Shown in pieces: positions 12,151-49,799 of a stretch of DNA of 64,000 bases (position 1 is its first letter; each line of letters begins with the position of its first letter). Position numbers and translations under genes: made by a program. The DNA comes from Rapana venosa (Eukaryota > Mollusca > Gastropoda > Neogastropoda > Muricidae): contig CM054158.1 in the NCBI GenBank assembly GCA_028751875.1, positions 6,230,082 to 6,294,081 of the forward strand. Direction: 5' to 3'. Below the pieces are notes generated by a model, which saw only the letters and a list, made by a program, of their open reading frames with translations, did not search any database and was not told where the DNA came from.

Positions 12151-15030
12151 CTTGAAACTTGACTGCAACTACCAGCTGCTCACAGTGAAATTAGACAGGT
12201 TACCCTCATTCCACCTCATCCTCTGAAGTTGGAATATGACTGCTCACACGGCCACGTACTTGAAAGTAGCTCTACACACAAACTTCTCATTCCTTGTGTA
12301 CTTAGGTCTCACTGTGATTCCAAGCCTGATGAGTGAGACACCACCCATATTCTGGGATCCAAAGGCTGTTACCGCGGAGAACTTGCAACACGAACATTCC
12401 ATCTGCTCTCTTCTTCTTACATTACATGACCATAGCTCTTGTTGATACTGCTCATTTTTTCCACTTGGTCTCTCTACATATTAATTTCAAATACCAACAG
12501 GGAAAAAAAAAAAAGCAAAACACAACACTGTCATGAAGATCTGCATAATGGTAAAGTAAAAAAAAAAATATCCACACAACCTTCAACATTTGGGGTGCCT
12601 AAATTAATTAAAAAACAATAGAAACTGAACAACAACAAAAAAAGCGCGGTGCTGGAGAGGCAAATAGCAGCTGCCATTTTGTTTCTCTGCCCCTGATTTC
12701 ATATTCAGAAGAGAAACTACTCATACTCAGGGATCATTTTGATTGTGTGGAGTTGTCACAGTCCACATACCTTTTTAAAAACAAAATTATTTTTTATTAC
12801 TCCCCACCTTAAAAATCAGCAGAAAAAAGGTCAATCCACAAGCTAAATGCTGTGAATGTAGTAAAATTGCATCCCTCGATGTGATGACAGCAGGTGCATT
12901 GTTCTTTCTCTTCTGTTCAGCCCTGCGTGGCAACAAAGCTGACGATGCAAGTGCTGCCTGTTTCACGCACATCATGCCTCTTTAGCAGCTCCCCACCCCC
13001 ACAGTGTACAGCACAGCTCTCAGACTTGACATAAATAAGAAAGGTTGAGGAAAGAGGGGTTCTTGTTGCTGTCCACTCTTTCCCGCAGACAGTACAGTGT
13101 GCGACCACAGAGCGAACCAAAGGCAGTGTGACAGGCGTCAGCTCAGACGATGAGAATCAAGCTGGCAGCTCAGATGTACACTTGGACCGAGTCTCAGAAA
13201 GTGTGCAAAAACAACAAGGAAGCAGCTGTGCTTGGCAGCAGTAGTGAGCGAGCCAGTAAGCTCCTTACACACACTCATTCATGTGTGGGCATGATGCGTG
13301 TGCACGCACACACACACTTACACACACACAGAGTTCCAATTTTAAAAAATGGCCTCATTTGAAAACCAGCACCTGAGTTTCCATTCATTCCAGAATTCAG
13401 ATCACCACAAGACATGTACATTTTCTAAGTGTATGACAAGACTCAAGACAGAGATCTTGCTCTTTTTAAAAGAAAAATGTTGATAAGATTTAACTTTTTT
13501 TTTTTGGGGTGGGGGTGGGGGGAGGGTCCTAGGCTAGAACTTCGAAAGTTCACCAATGGTAAGATTTTGTGTATGTGACTGTTTTTTCCCCTCAACTATA
13601 CAGGTAGCTGCATTCTGACTTCAGGGATGAGATTTACTTCTAAATCTTGTTATAATTTTAAACAAAGGTTTTTACCCTTATAAAGAAAAGTGAGAGTCTG
13701 TTATCTCAAATTTCAGACAAGCTCAATATTGTCATACAACTCAAATACCAAGAGCTTGACAAGAAGTGTATCAGTATGCCAGAGGCAAATAGTTTGTAAA
13801 CTCTGTTTTACAGAAACTTTTCAGCCCCAACACCAAAATGGGCAGGTCATTACAAAAGCACGTTGTTATCATGTTGAATCTGTGTTCTGTTGGTCTACAT
13901 TTCAAGATGGCCAACCTAACAGATCAAGGCAATCACAGAACGCAGACAGTCTGCTCCCATTATTGTATGAAAACTCTTTTAAATACTGACCGCCAACTGC
14001 GTGTGTCTAGAAAAACAAAACAAAACAAAAAACAACCTCCCAAAAAACAAACACCCCCCTGAATGTGTCTAGAAGAACTTGGCAGAGAGAAAAGAGTCAC
14101 AGGAGGAGGAAGATAAATTTGAAAGAGGCAAGCTGCCTGTCAGCCTACACAAAGGGTATGACTTACACAGCAATGACCTGGCTTCAACGCTCTTCAATGT
14201 GTGGATGAAAAGCTGGAAAGATGAGGAGAAGAAGAAGAAGAAGAAGAACACCAGGAGAGAAAAAAACCCTGAATGTAAAGACGAATGGATTTCTGCACTA
14301 ATGCTGTGATATCAATCTTAAACTCAAAAGAGCGGCGGCTTTCAAACCCCTCTTTTCTCATTATGGTAACCACACCTGTAATCTCAGTTAAACAGAGAGT
14401 CTGTTGAAAACTATCTCATTAAAATTAACATATCTGACTGTCATGTAGCATTTTCTTCCTCATCTTTATGCAACTGAAACGAAGATGCATCCTCCTTCCC
14501 TGCCCACTCTTCTGTTCAAAAAGAACTAGACAACCTAGGCTTCCATTTCTCAGGCCAGTTTGAAACCCACACAACCTCTGAAACTAATCAGTCTGTTTTA
14601 AGCTGGGCAGGCACAAGTTCTACACAGTTTTAATCACTTCTCAAGATATTCTTTATATAAAACAAATACTTCAGCACATTGTATTTATATAGATTATTTA
14701 GGCACTACACATCCCACCTAATAATGGAATGCAAAGAAGAGAGAGAGAGAGGCGATTGATTACTTATCACTTCTGATTCTTGATTTTTTTTCTTTCAATG
14801 TGTAGCTCCATTCCTATTTTAGCTTCTAAAGGAGAAAAACACAACCACAAGATGCATTTCATGACGACTCTTGTCTAAGCCAGATGTACACAATACAGTA
14901 TTTACACAGTAATTTTAGCGAGACACATCGTAACACCAAGCATTTCAAATCTTTCTATCAAATCCAACACAAGGATGAAGACACAATAAAGTAATCAGGC
15001 TAAGAGATTTCACAAACATGACATCTGATC
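12151..15030. other. Intergenic DNA, no recognised gene
   Basis: Contains one CACCAATGG SINE module at 13545-13632 and AG/GAA-rich patches near 14210-14260. Short ORFs, such as 12917-13120 on the minus strand with a single CxxC, lack family features or convincing splice signals. Confidence 0.5.
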
Positions 15031-15035
15031 AAATT

Positions 15036-15329
15036 TCACACGACAAAAGGCTGTTTATAATTCTTTCCGACTGGTTCAGAGGACACAGGTCGGGGCGGTG
15101 TAAAGTTCATTAGCAAAGGTACGAGAAGATCAAGATGAGGTATTCGATAGTTCTGAAACCAAGAAACAGCATTCACCCATTCTCTCTCTCCTGAAACACA
15201 ACACAGAAGCTGTGAGAAAAGCAGAGGCAAAGTTGGAACATCAACACCACGATCCAAACGTCCCCTTAGGGTCAGGGCCAGGCTCTGCTGTTTCACGAAC
15301 ATCCCGAGAAGAGACAGCAGACACCCCAC
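15036..15329 (-). CDS. Possible coding exon, unrecognised
   Basis: An open reading frame of 97 codons with balanced composition, unlike the low-complexity ORFs around it. Two acceptor-like sites (TTTTCTCACAG near 15210 and TGTGTTTCAG near 15190) precede a segment starting GEREWVNAV and ending NYKQPFVV at a TGA. No domain is recognised. It could be the terminal exon of an unidentified gene, or chance. No partner exon was found. Confidence 0.2.
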   Translation of the reverse strand: MGCLLSLLGMFVKQQSLALTLRGRLDRGVDVPTLPLLFSQLLCCVSGEREWVNAVSWFQNYRIPHLDLLVPLLMNFTPPRPVSSEPVGKNYKQPFVV

Positions 15330-15339
15330 TCAGCCTTCG

Positions 15340-17320
15340 GCACTGAGGCTACAAAGCATTCCAAACATGCTGAGGTTAGAAACAAAAGAACGCTATGCCT
15401 GGCAGGCTGATGGTCAAATGAAGGTATGTTTTGCCAAAAGAAAAGTTTTCTTTTCTTACTTGACCTGTCTGTTGCCTTGCTTGTACAAATGTGATAAAGT
15501 CAAAATTTTTCTGAAATTTGCTCTCTTTTTTTATTTTTCATTCCTCACTTAGAGCTCCGAGGTTAAAAAATGGCATGGTGAGATTTTGGCTTCTTTGACC
15601 GGGTCTTCATTTTCATTCACAACATGGCAGTGACTGTGTCTGTTCTCAGGTACAAAGCAGCGCACTGCCTTCAACAATATAAAAAGAATATTGATAGAGC
15701 TCTCTACTAAGTGTCACTGGAGGCAGCAAGTATTTGAAAAGAATTAACAAACAGTACCATAAAAATCTTTGCAATAAATGGTCCATGATCTTAGAACGTT
15801 ATACTGGTTCTCATTTTAAAGTACACATTATGTGTAAGGAAACAGAAAAGAAAGCCAAGCAGGCACAAAACACCTGCATCTTAGCAAAGATAACCATGAT
15901 GCACACGACAGCAAAACGCTTACCCGCCCTTATAAAACACTTTGCAACTTTACCCCTGGTGTTGAACCCTGGACTTGTTCTGTACCCAACTTTCATAGAT
16001 AATGGATAAAAAAGAAAAGGAGTGAGGTTCTTGGCATCGTCACCGAGTTTTCTGACATCCACGTACTGACCGTGGAAGGCCCAGAGTGTTGAGGTACCTA
16101 GAAAATGTGAAGTCATGCCTTCCAACCCACGACTCTTGCAGTCCAAAAACATCCACCACAACCCTGCCATCACAAGCAAGAGGGAAAAAGAAAATACAGA
16201 AAAGGTAAGGGTCAAAGGGAAACAATCAGCTTTACCTAAATTACACAGTCATAAACCCATGTCCAGTGTCTCTAAAAGCAGATCATGTCAGTTATTCATC
16301 AACATTCATTAACACACATGTACATCATTTCTAATGGGGAAAAAACCACTATAAAATCAATCAACTAAACCATTCACACTCTATCAAAAAAATTCACATC
16401 TCAAGTGTGAACTTTCAGTCAAAAATGTTATCATTTTGAAAAAAAAAGTTTAAAATTTTTCCCCGAACAATTTGGTTTTTCAAAAAGAGCATGGTACATG
16501 TTATCCTCATTTACTTTGTGATTTATTTGACGTTTTGTTGATTGAGATCAAAGTCAAGAAGAAGGATGACAAGACACAGCTGCACAAACAGTTGCCAGAA
16601 AACAAGGTCATAATGCTGTGACTGTGAAAAGCTACTTCATAAATCTACACAACTTCTCAGTTATCACCTGTACTCATCCTTCTTTTACCATCATTTTAAA
16701 GTTTTCTCTCACATTCTCTGTACTGCCAAGGTTCCTGTCTATTCTTTACAGACTTCTCTCCCTCTGTTGTGGATTAAGTGTACTGTGTTGTATACCACTT
16801 CAAGTCAAGGCTGATTCCTTTACATGAACACTTTTTCAACTACTCTCCTTCGGATGAGACTATAAACCAAGGCCCCTTGTGCGAACACATGCAGAACATA
16901 TTGCGCACACATTAAATCCTGTTCTGCTTTTTGAAAGAGTAGGCCATTGTGTGCCGGTGGGAACAGATGACAAAATTTACAAAACCGCATACACACGGGG
17001 ACTGGATGTAAAAAAGCACATGAGTGCTTATTCCACAAAAGAATAAATAAATAACATCCTCATGAAGTACGCATAACCATAGGAGCAGCGCCCTTTTCTT
17101 TTATCTTTCTCTCTTTTTATTTTTAAACAAAATTGTTATGTCTCTTAGTACTAAGTCTATCTTGACAGGTATGAAGAATTTTCGACACCTTAACTTTTCA
17201 ATCCTTCATTCAATCCTTCAGTCATGAGCACTTCAGTTTCACAAACATGGCAATTGCTTTACATAATGCTTTGTAGCTCTCCAGCCTTTTTTTTTTAAAC
17301 AATGCCTTTTTCCCCACAAT
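15340..17320. other. Downstream flank of the LNX gene
   Basis: Mostly AT-rich. A minus-strand ORF at 15811-16215 has a plausible stretch (GQYVDVRKLGDDAKN) but no recognised domain or splice context. A SINE lies at 16842-17052. Confidence 0.4.
16842..17052 (+). mobile_element. tRNA-SINE, 5'-truncated
   Basis: Begins in the body at TCCTTCGGATGAGACTATAA and continues through GTAGGCCATTGTGTGCCGG and ACACGGGGACTGGATGTAAA to an AAGAATAAATAAAT tail. Confidence 0.8.
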
Positions 17321-17321
17321 T

Positions 17322-17327
17322 TTTATT
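17322..17327 (-). terminator. Candidate poly(A) signal for LNX
   Basis: AATAAA on the minus strand, about 1.17 kb past the LNX stop codon and at the lower edge of the GC-richer probable 3'UTR. Other AATAAA motifs exist further down (near 17117), so the choice is tentative. Confidence 0.3.
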
Positions 17328-17741
17328 AAACATTCAGTCATATTCTTTTGTAGCAATGAACAGGCGGATACAACTATAACCAAAAAACAAAAAAAATGAG
17401 AGAAAAAAAGGAAAAAAACTACAAAGCATAGTTGAAAAATGTAACTCATGAGACTTAAGTTCTGAGACCATTATTACAGAAGGGAGGGAGGTTTAGGGAA
17501 GGGGGGTGGGGAGAAAGAAGGAGAAAAACACACAGAGTGAGCAAGCAAGTAGAAAGAGGGAAGGGGAGAGAGAGAGAGAGAGAGTGAAACAAATGTTTTT
17601 CAGTTGTTCCAAAATAACATTTAAAAAAAAAGGAGTAACAAAAAGAAAGCAATAGTTGTTTGGAGACAGCCAGCCAAAAATAAATATCCTGCAATTGTGC
17701 ATACACCATCCGTCCAAGTTATCTGTACACAAACCATCCGA

Positions 17742-17777
<36 letters not shown>

Positions 17778-18497
17778 ACACACACACGCATGCACACACG
17801 CACACACTACGTTAATCAAGATCATGGTAAAAAAAACTGCGCACCCAAAACAGAAAAGGTGAGTATTGACAAACAAACAAGTCGTGTTGCTGGGTGAGAG
17901 AAACGTCAGTCTGTACAGTGAGCGAAGGGCACCACTGCCCGGGGCTGGAAGCCTGGAGAAACCTGAGAAAGAGAACTGGCGGTCCGGTCCTTTACCTAGC
18001 GCAGCAACACTGTCCCTGCACCACAGCACAGCACACCACACACACACAAGTCCGGCGTCCTTGCTCTTGTTTCCACCTCTGGCAGGCAGCTGCTGCACAG
18101 CACCTGCAGCAGCAGGGAGTAACAACGGACAGAAAAGAAAGACGAGAATGCACGGCCCTGACCGCTTCACCAACGGACGATATTCCTTACATGCCACGAT
18201 CCTGACCAGGATCGACGACTCTACCCGACTCTCTGCTGTACACAGCCGCCTTTCCACTTAGCGACCCTGTCACTAAGACCATGAACCTGAGACAGTCCTT
18301 GCGTGTGTGAACCGCCGTGGTGGGTTGTGTGCGAAGCCGCAGTGACGCCTGGCGACCACAGCCAGCAGTATAGAAAGTAAGTCCAGTTCTGCACAGGGCA
18401 GCAGGTGAGGGTTGGGGGCCACACCTGAAGGAGGCAGCAGTGAAGGTAGGTAGGTGGGTGGACAGGTGGGTGGGTAAGTAGGGGCCGTCAGGTGGGG
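17328..18497 (-). other. Probable 3' untranslated region of LNX
   Basis: Follows the stop codon without a splice donor that would be needed for more coding sequence. The first 600 bp are GC-rich, then a (CA)n tract (17745-17790) and an AG-rich tract follow. The 254-codon minus ORF here runs through a (GT)n tract and is not considered a protein. Confidence 0.5.
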
Positions 18498-44612
<26,115 letters not shown>

Positions 44613-44999
44613 CTGAAACAACCAACAAAAAATAACACATTACTTTAAAATAATAATTAAAAATAAAAATAATAATTAAAGATAATTTAAACTGACAACA
44701 TTCGTTAGAAGCACAGAAACTTCCTAATGTATGTAATCATTGTAAAGACTGGTGAAAATGTTTGAGCATCACTGACTTCAGTGGTAGAATGGATGTGTCT
44801 ACCCATCAAAAATTTTTTTTTTTTTTAAAGCACAAAAACACAGTAGTACAACTTAGTATGTCAACAAAACCTTAAACTCAAGTTATAACTTTCTCATGTA
44901 CAATTACAATTTTGGGGTTTTTTTTGTTTGTGTGTGCTGCCTCATCTTCTGTGACGTCCCCAGTCCCGCTGTTCCCAAGCCGCTCATTCCAATCTCCCC

Positions 45000-45230
45000 A
45001 CCACAGCCATACCCAGATTTGTTATGTCTCATCCTCAGGGTCAGAGGTCCACAGGGGGCCCATCACTATCAGGCCGCCGTGGGGCCACCAGCCAGAGGGG
45101 CCCTGCACTGCTGCTGGGTCACTTTGGTGGTGTTCAGTGGTGCCTGTTCTGAGCTAACATACGCAGGACACCACCTACTAAGCCCCCTACTAACGACAGT
45201 ATTAGCTCAGTCGCGGAGCCAGATTGAGTG
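45000..45230. repeat. Dispersed repeat, GC-rich, class unknown
   Basis: Contains GGTGCCTGTTCTGAGCTAAC and CTACTAAGCCCCCTACTAAC, similar to 28290-28400. ORFs on both strands (44896-45231 and 45134-45404) are not supported by any domain. Confidence 0.4.
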
Positions 45231-45599
45231 AGTTGCCCACCCAAGGTGGCAACCACCACAACGACCCTCCAACGACTGTCCCTCGCGAACCTCCAACCCC
45301 AAAGGCCCTGACACAAACTCACCACAGGCACAGAAGTGTAAGGGTAAACCGAATCTAAGGTCACCATGAGACCAGAGCAACTGGGACCACCGAATCAGAG
45401 GCAACTTTTTAATTTTTTGTATTGCATGATGATCAATGACAATGAGGATGATGTAATGCTGCTGCTGTGGAAGTGCATATGCTTTGAGACTACTTGACAG
45501 GGTTGTACTCTACGCTTACTATCCTTACTATCGTAATATATCCCGGCGTCAACCGGGCCCGAGAGATACAGACACCTGCAGTGTTGGTCAGGTTATTTG

Positions 45600-45792
45600 G
45601 GCAACACTCTCAAACTCGCAGTGGATGAAGCTCGACTGTGTGGTCCCAGTCTTCCCACTGTCCCACAGCACACTCACTCTGGGTAGGAGCCGGCCGGAGT
45701 CCAAAAAATCCCTATGACTCTTATGGGAATCGAACCCGCGACCTTCCAGTCCGTAACCCAAGGCACTAACCACTGCGCCATGGCGGCTGGTT
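45600..45792 (-). mobile_element. tRNA-derived SINE, third family
   Basis: In reverse it begins CGCCATGGCGCAGTGGTTAG and has GGTCGCGGGTTCGATTCCC (near-perfect B box), then AGGGATTTTTTGGACTCC and a body unlike the dominant family. Confidence 0.75.
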
Positions 45793-45844
45793 ATTACAAT
45801 TATTTTTAACATCTTTCCTTTTTTTTTTTTTTTTTGGGGGTGGG

Positions 45845-46030
45845 GGTGGGATGGCCTAGTGGCAAGTAAAGAGAATTGAGCTTGTAATCTGATGGTGGGA
45901 GTGTGTGCCAAAACTCAAGATGCCCAATCAAGGGGATTTCCCCCTCAAGTTAACATCAGTACGGACTTCATTTCTCCACCCCCCCCCCCCCCCCTTAATT
46001 TGTGAGGGCTGTATAAAAATAAAATGCAAA
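45845..46030 (+). mobile_element. tRNA-SINE, diverged and 3'-truncated
   Basis: GGGATGGCCTAGTGGCAAG head, CAAGTTAACATCAGTACGGA body, broken by a C run at 45976-45995. Confidence 0.6.
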
Positions 46031-46049
46031 TGGAATTTGTATAACTTAC

Positions 46050-46795
46050 ATTTTCCCAATCCTACGCACACATGCAAGCCCAACACACACACATCATCAT
46101 CAACAAAGAACCCTCCACAACAAAACAAAAAAAACAACCCCAAAACAAACAAAATGTGTTCAATCATCTCTCTCTCTCTCTCTCTCTTAGAACTCTCCAA
46201 GGAAAACTTGCAAGGCTGTCCCTGTCAGCCAGCCAGCCAGTTAAGGGTCACAGTGGGTGGACAGGTATTGATCAATCCTTATGATTAGCATGGACAGACT
46301 AACCCTGGGGGACAAAATCGATGTGGAGGAGGGAAAGGGGAAAAAAACCCTGCTGCTATTTCTTATTGATAAGCTTCCCTCTGATCTGCCTCGACACCCC
46401 CCTCTCTCTCTCTCTCCCCCCTGCCTGTGCCATCCACCTTTTGCACCACCTGACCTCATCAATAAAGAAAAGGAGGAATGGTAGGCCTGCACACTGCTCT
46501 ATTACCAACCAAAAAACAAGATGAAGAACAAGTATTTTGACCTTTCATATAAGTTACCATGGTACAGGTCCATAAATGCTTTTTAGGGTTTGCTTTGATC
46601 CTGAAAACAATACCAAGAGGTTGAAAAGAGAGAGGGAGAGAGAGAGAGATAGGGAGAGAGAGAGATTATTTTCTACAATTTTGACTGGTATTTGAAAAAA
46701 GTCACTGGGATGCAAGTCCTACCAAGCTTCACTGATGTCACTTGACAGTATAAAGACTAAGAAACTACAAAATATAAATGTTCACCCCCCACTAC
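46050..46795. other. Intron or upstream flank, simple repeats
   Basis: CT-rich tract (46168-46188), AG tract (46625-46665) and C-rich runs. No exon seen. Confidence 0.5.
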
Positions 46796-46799
46796 TTTT

Positions 46800-46905
46800 T
46801 TCTCTGTTCCTCAGCTAGAGTTCTGGGGTTCACCAATGGTGAGATTTTGATGTATACATGTGACCACTTTTGCCAACCATTAAGGTAGCTACATTCTGTT
46901 GGTTT

Positions 46906-46936
<31 letters not shown>

Positions 46937-47588
46937 TGGGGGGGGGGGGGGATATTTAAACATGACACCAGAATGCATATGGATTTTTTGTCATCCATCT
47001 TACCAGCTTGAATAGCCTACTATTCCGAAAGGTGGAACAAGTTTTAACATGTGTGGAAGGTGTTCTGCGAGCATTCACACCCTGGCCTTGGTTTACAGTC
47101 TCTTCTGAAGAACTTTCAGGGGAGTGAAGTCAGTAAAAAGGCAACAGGGGAGTGAAGTCAGTAAAAAGGCAAAGGTAAAGGTGTCCCATAACCTATAAGG
47201 TCATAGGGGAGTGAGGAGTCAGACCTCACTTCTCTAGGGCCAGCATATTGAGGGCGGCACCCATCTCCTCTCCCTTGCTGCTTTACCTTCCCTGACCCTA
47301 AAGAGGCAGATACCCATTTACAGCTGGGTGAACTGGGGGACTGTACTGAAGCCAAACGGTTATCCACCCAACTGGTAACCATGCTTGATGCTGTTTAACC
47401 TTGTCTAGGGGAAAGCGAGTGCTCTGACCACTGAGCTATCCCTTCCCCTAAGTGAAGTCAGTGCTGATGTTAACTCCAGTGACAAAGTCCCTGTGAACAG
47501 GCTCCTTGGTGGTGGCTCAAACATTCAGCTCAATCCCAGGCCATCAAATCGCAAGCACAAGACTGACCACTAGGCTATCCTGCCCCAC
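46800..47588 (-). mobile_element. tRNA-SINE split by a nested composite SINE
   Basis: Left part 46800-47150 (CACCAATGG module, G runs, CATCTTACCAGCTTG, TTTACAGTCTCTTCTGAAG) and right part 47451-47588 (GTTAACTCCAGTGAC to a reversed head, ACCACTAGGCTATCC), separated by the element at 47163-47450. Confidence 0.75.
47163..47450 (-). mobile_element. Composite tRNA/5S-like SINE, copy 3, nested
   Basis: Same layout as the 23758 and 27234 copies. Target duplication AGTGAAGTCAGT at 47151-47162 and 47451-47462; a further copy of the flank lies at 47123-47134. The 5S-like part is partly deleted. Confidence 0.85.
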
Positions 47589-47634
47589 CCCCATATATAA
47601 ATATAATGTGTATGTGTGTGTGTGTGGGGGTGCG

Positions 47635-47790
47635 TGTGTTAAATCCTGTCCCACTTTTCGTAAGAGTAGGCCATTGTGTGCCGGTGGGAACAGATGACAG
47701 AATTTACAAAACCGCATACACACGGGGACTGGATGTAAAAAAAGCACACAACTGCTTATTCCATTATCCTGGATATAAAAGAATAAAATA
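47635..47790 (+). mobile_element. tRNA-SINE, 5'-truncated
   Basis: From TTAAATCCTGTCCCACTTTT to TATTCCATTATCCTGGATAT and an A-rich end. Confidence 0.8.
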
Positions 47791-47799
47791 AAAGTAAAT

Positions 47800-49090
47800 A
47801 AATAAAAGGAGATTAAAGTTACCGTATTGGGAAAGGGAGGATGTAAATTGGGGGGGGAAGCAGTCAAAGTAGTTTTCTCCTGAAAGGGGAGGTCACCAAA
47901 AAGTAAAGGGAAAAGAAACTCTTTTTGTCAACCCTAGCAGGTCAGTGACCGCTGTACCATCAACAATTCATATTACATGTCAGGGCCGTACCTAACACCC
48001 CCTTCCTCCCCCCCCCCCCCCCCCCCCCCCCTCTCTCTCGAATTTTTTTATATTTTAAATCTGATCACAGGTCTATTGATCAGTTTTAACACACATCCAT
48101 GGAGACTGGGGGAAAAAAACGGACCCCCCTCCTCTCAAAGAAAACAAAAGAAAAGGTGGGGACCATCAGATCAATGAGAGGAACCAAACCAAAAGAGCCA
48201 AATCTACCAAGCAACAGTAGGCCCTCTTCCTTCTTCCCTCTCCTCCTCCATCCTCTCCCCCAACCCTCCCTCTTCCACTGAGAGGTCACGTCTAGCTGGG
48301 GAAACAGTTTGTCAAGCAAGCACCCCCCCCCCCCCCCTTGGTCCACCCCACCCTACCCACGACCTTCCCTCGGGCCAAGTAGTAGTGGTGGGGGGGGGGG
48401 AGTGTATTGATCACCAGTGCCACCTTCAGTCCACCAACAGCCACCATTTTAGTCTCCACTGTTGCCACCATGACTGCCACTGCTACCATCTGCTCCACCC
48501 CTTCATTCCTCCCCACCCCTCTTTCCCTTTGGGTCTTTGGGAGATAGAAGGGAGAAAGAGAAAAAGAGAGGGAGGAGAGGCAGAGAGGGGAGAGAGGGAG
48601 GGGCAGAGAGGGGGGAGAGAGAGGGAGAGAGGGAGAAGAGAAGAGGGAGGGAGATGGGAGAGAGAGGGGATGGGGGTAGAGGAGAAGGGGGGGAGGGGAG
48701 AAGGGAGGGGGGGGGGGGAGCAAGAAGAGGGTTTGTGGAATTTGAGATGAAGTGGTGTGGGTTGGGGTAGTATGGTATCAGGAAAAGACACATCTGAGGA
48801 TCTGAAATGTCCCTGTGGTCTCCCAATTTGTCCGTGTGCATGTGTGTGTGTGTGTGTGTGTATGTGCGCGCGCACTACTTGATCATTTCATAAATGTGGT
48901 GGTGTTTTAAATACTTAGGCCAATACTTGTATTTTACTTATTTACCATCATTCCTTTTGTGTACTTCACATTGGAAGGGTCATTGAAACTCTCACAATAA
49001 AAACAACACACCACCACCACCACCAGAATGCAGAATCTTGCACACTTTATTACAATCATTTTCACAAGCTGAAATGAATGAAACCCGTAC
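47800..49090. other. GC/purine-rich low-complexity stretch
   Basis: C run at 48008-48032, then about 250 bp of AG/GGA-rich purine sequence (48545-48720) on the plus strand. The Pro/Ser-rich and Arg/Glu-rich ORFs spanning it are artefacts of composition. Confidence 0.6.
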
Positions 49091-49094
49091 AGAA

Positions 49095-49398
49095 ACTATA
49101 ATAATAATAATAATAATAATGTATGAAATTTATATAGCGCTGAATCTTGTAAAGCAACAAATCAAAGTGCTCAGATTACTTTTTTTTTTATATTGAGGAT
49201 AATGGAATAAGCACTCATGTGCTTTTTTACATCCAGTCCCTGTGTGTATGCGGTTTTGTAAATTTTGTCATCTGTTCCCACCAGCACACAATGGCCTACT
49301 CTTTCAAAAAGTGGAACAGGATTTAACATGTGTGCAAGATGTTCTGCATGCATTTGCACACGGGGCCCTCGGTTTATAGTCTCATCCGAAGGACTTAC
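49095..49398 (-). mobile_element. tRNA-SINE with LINE-type tail, reversed
   Basis: (AAT)n, then GTATGAAATTTATATAGCGC, CAAATCAAAGTGCTC, then ATTGAGGATAATGGAATAAG and the reversed body to GTCTCATCCGAAGGACTT. Second clear case of SINE body plus LINE tail. Confidence 0.85.
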
Positions 49399-49699
49399 AC
49401 ATGCACTTCGTAGCTGAATAATTTCTTTTGATCCCTTATTCCAGCTGGCTGAAAGATTGAGGTCTATGGGATTGACAGCTGATGAGAATGATGATGGCAG
49501 ATACCACAGATGACTGAATTTTTGCTGCTTTCCAGAATGAGCAAAGTCTTCTCTCTCTCTTTTTTTGTTGGTATGTTTTGTGTCTTTTTAAAGGGGAAAG
49601 TGTTGTGTTGTTGCTGTGATTTTATTTTTCTGCTAAAATCATCAGACCCAGGCAAAACTTTTGTTTACCAGCACCTTTTGGTAACAGACTGATTAATAA

Positions 49700-49795
49700 T
49701 AAATAATAAGAATAAGAATAATAATAAGAATAATAATAATAATAATGTATGGAATTTATATATTGCAAAGGAACAAATTAAAGTGCTTATTCACT
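49700..49795 (-). mobile_element. LINE/SINE tail fragment
   Basis: (AATAAG/AAT)n followed by GTATGGAATTTATATATTGC and AAATTAAAGTGCTT. Confidence 0.6.
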
Positions 49796-49799
49796 ATAT

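Noticed and set aside
17493..18257. 254-codon minus-strand ORF after the LNX stop
   Set aside because: It passes through a (GT)n tract and CT-rich sequence, is out of frame with the terminal exon, and has no domain. It fits 3'UTR.
44896..45404. GC-rich ORFs on both strands as a possible gene
   Set aside because: The segment resembles another site at 28290-28400, so it is more likely a dispersed repeat; no domain recognised.
48385..48875. Several 110-140-codon ORFs on both strands
   Set aside because: They come from a purine-rich tract and are almost only Arg/Glu/Gly or Pro/Ser/Leu.
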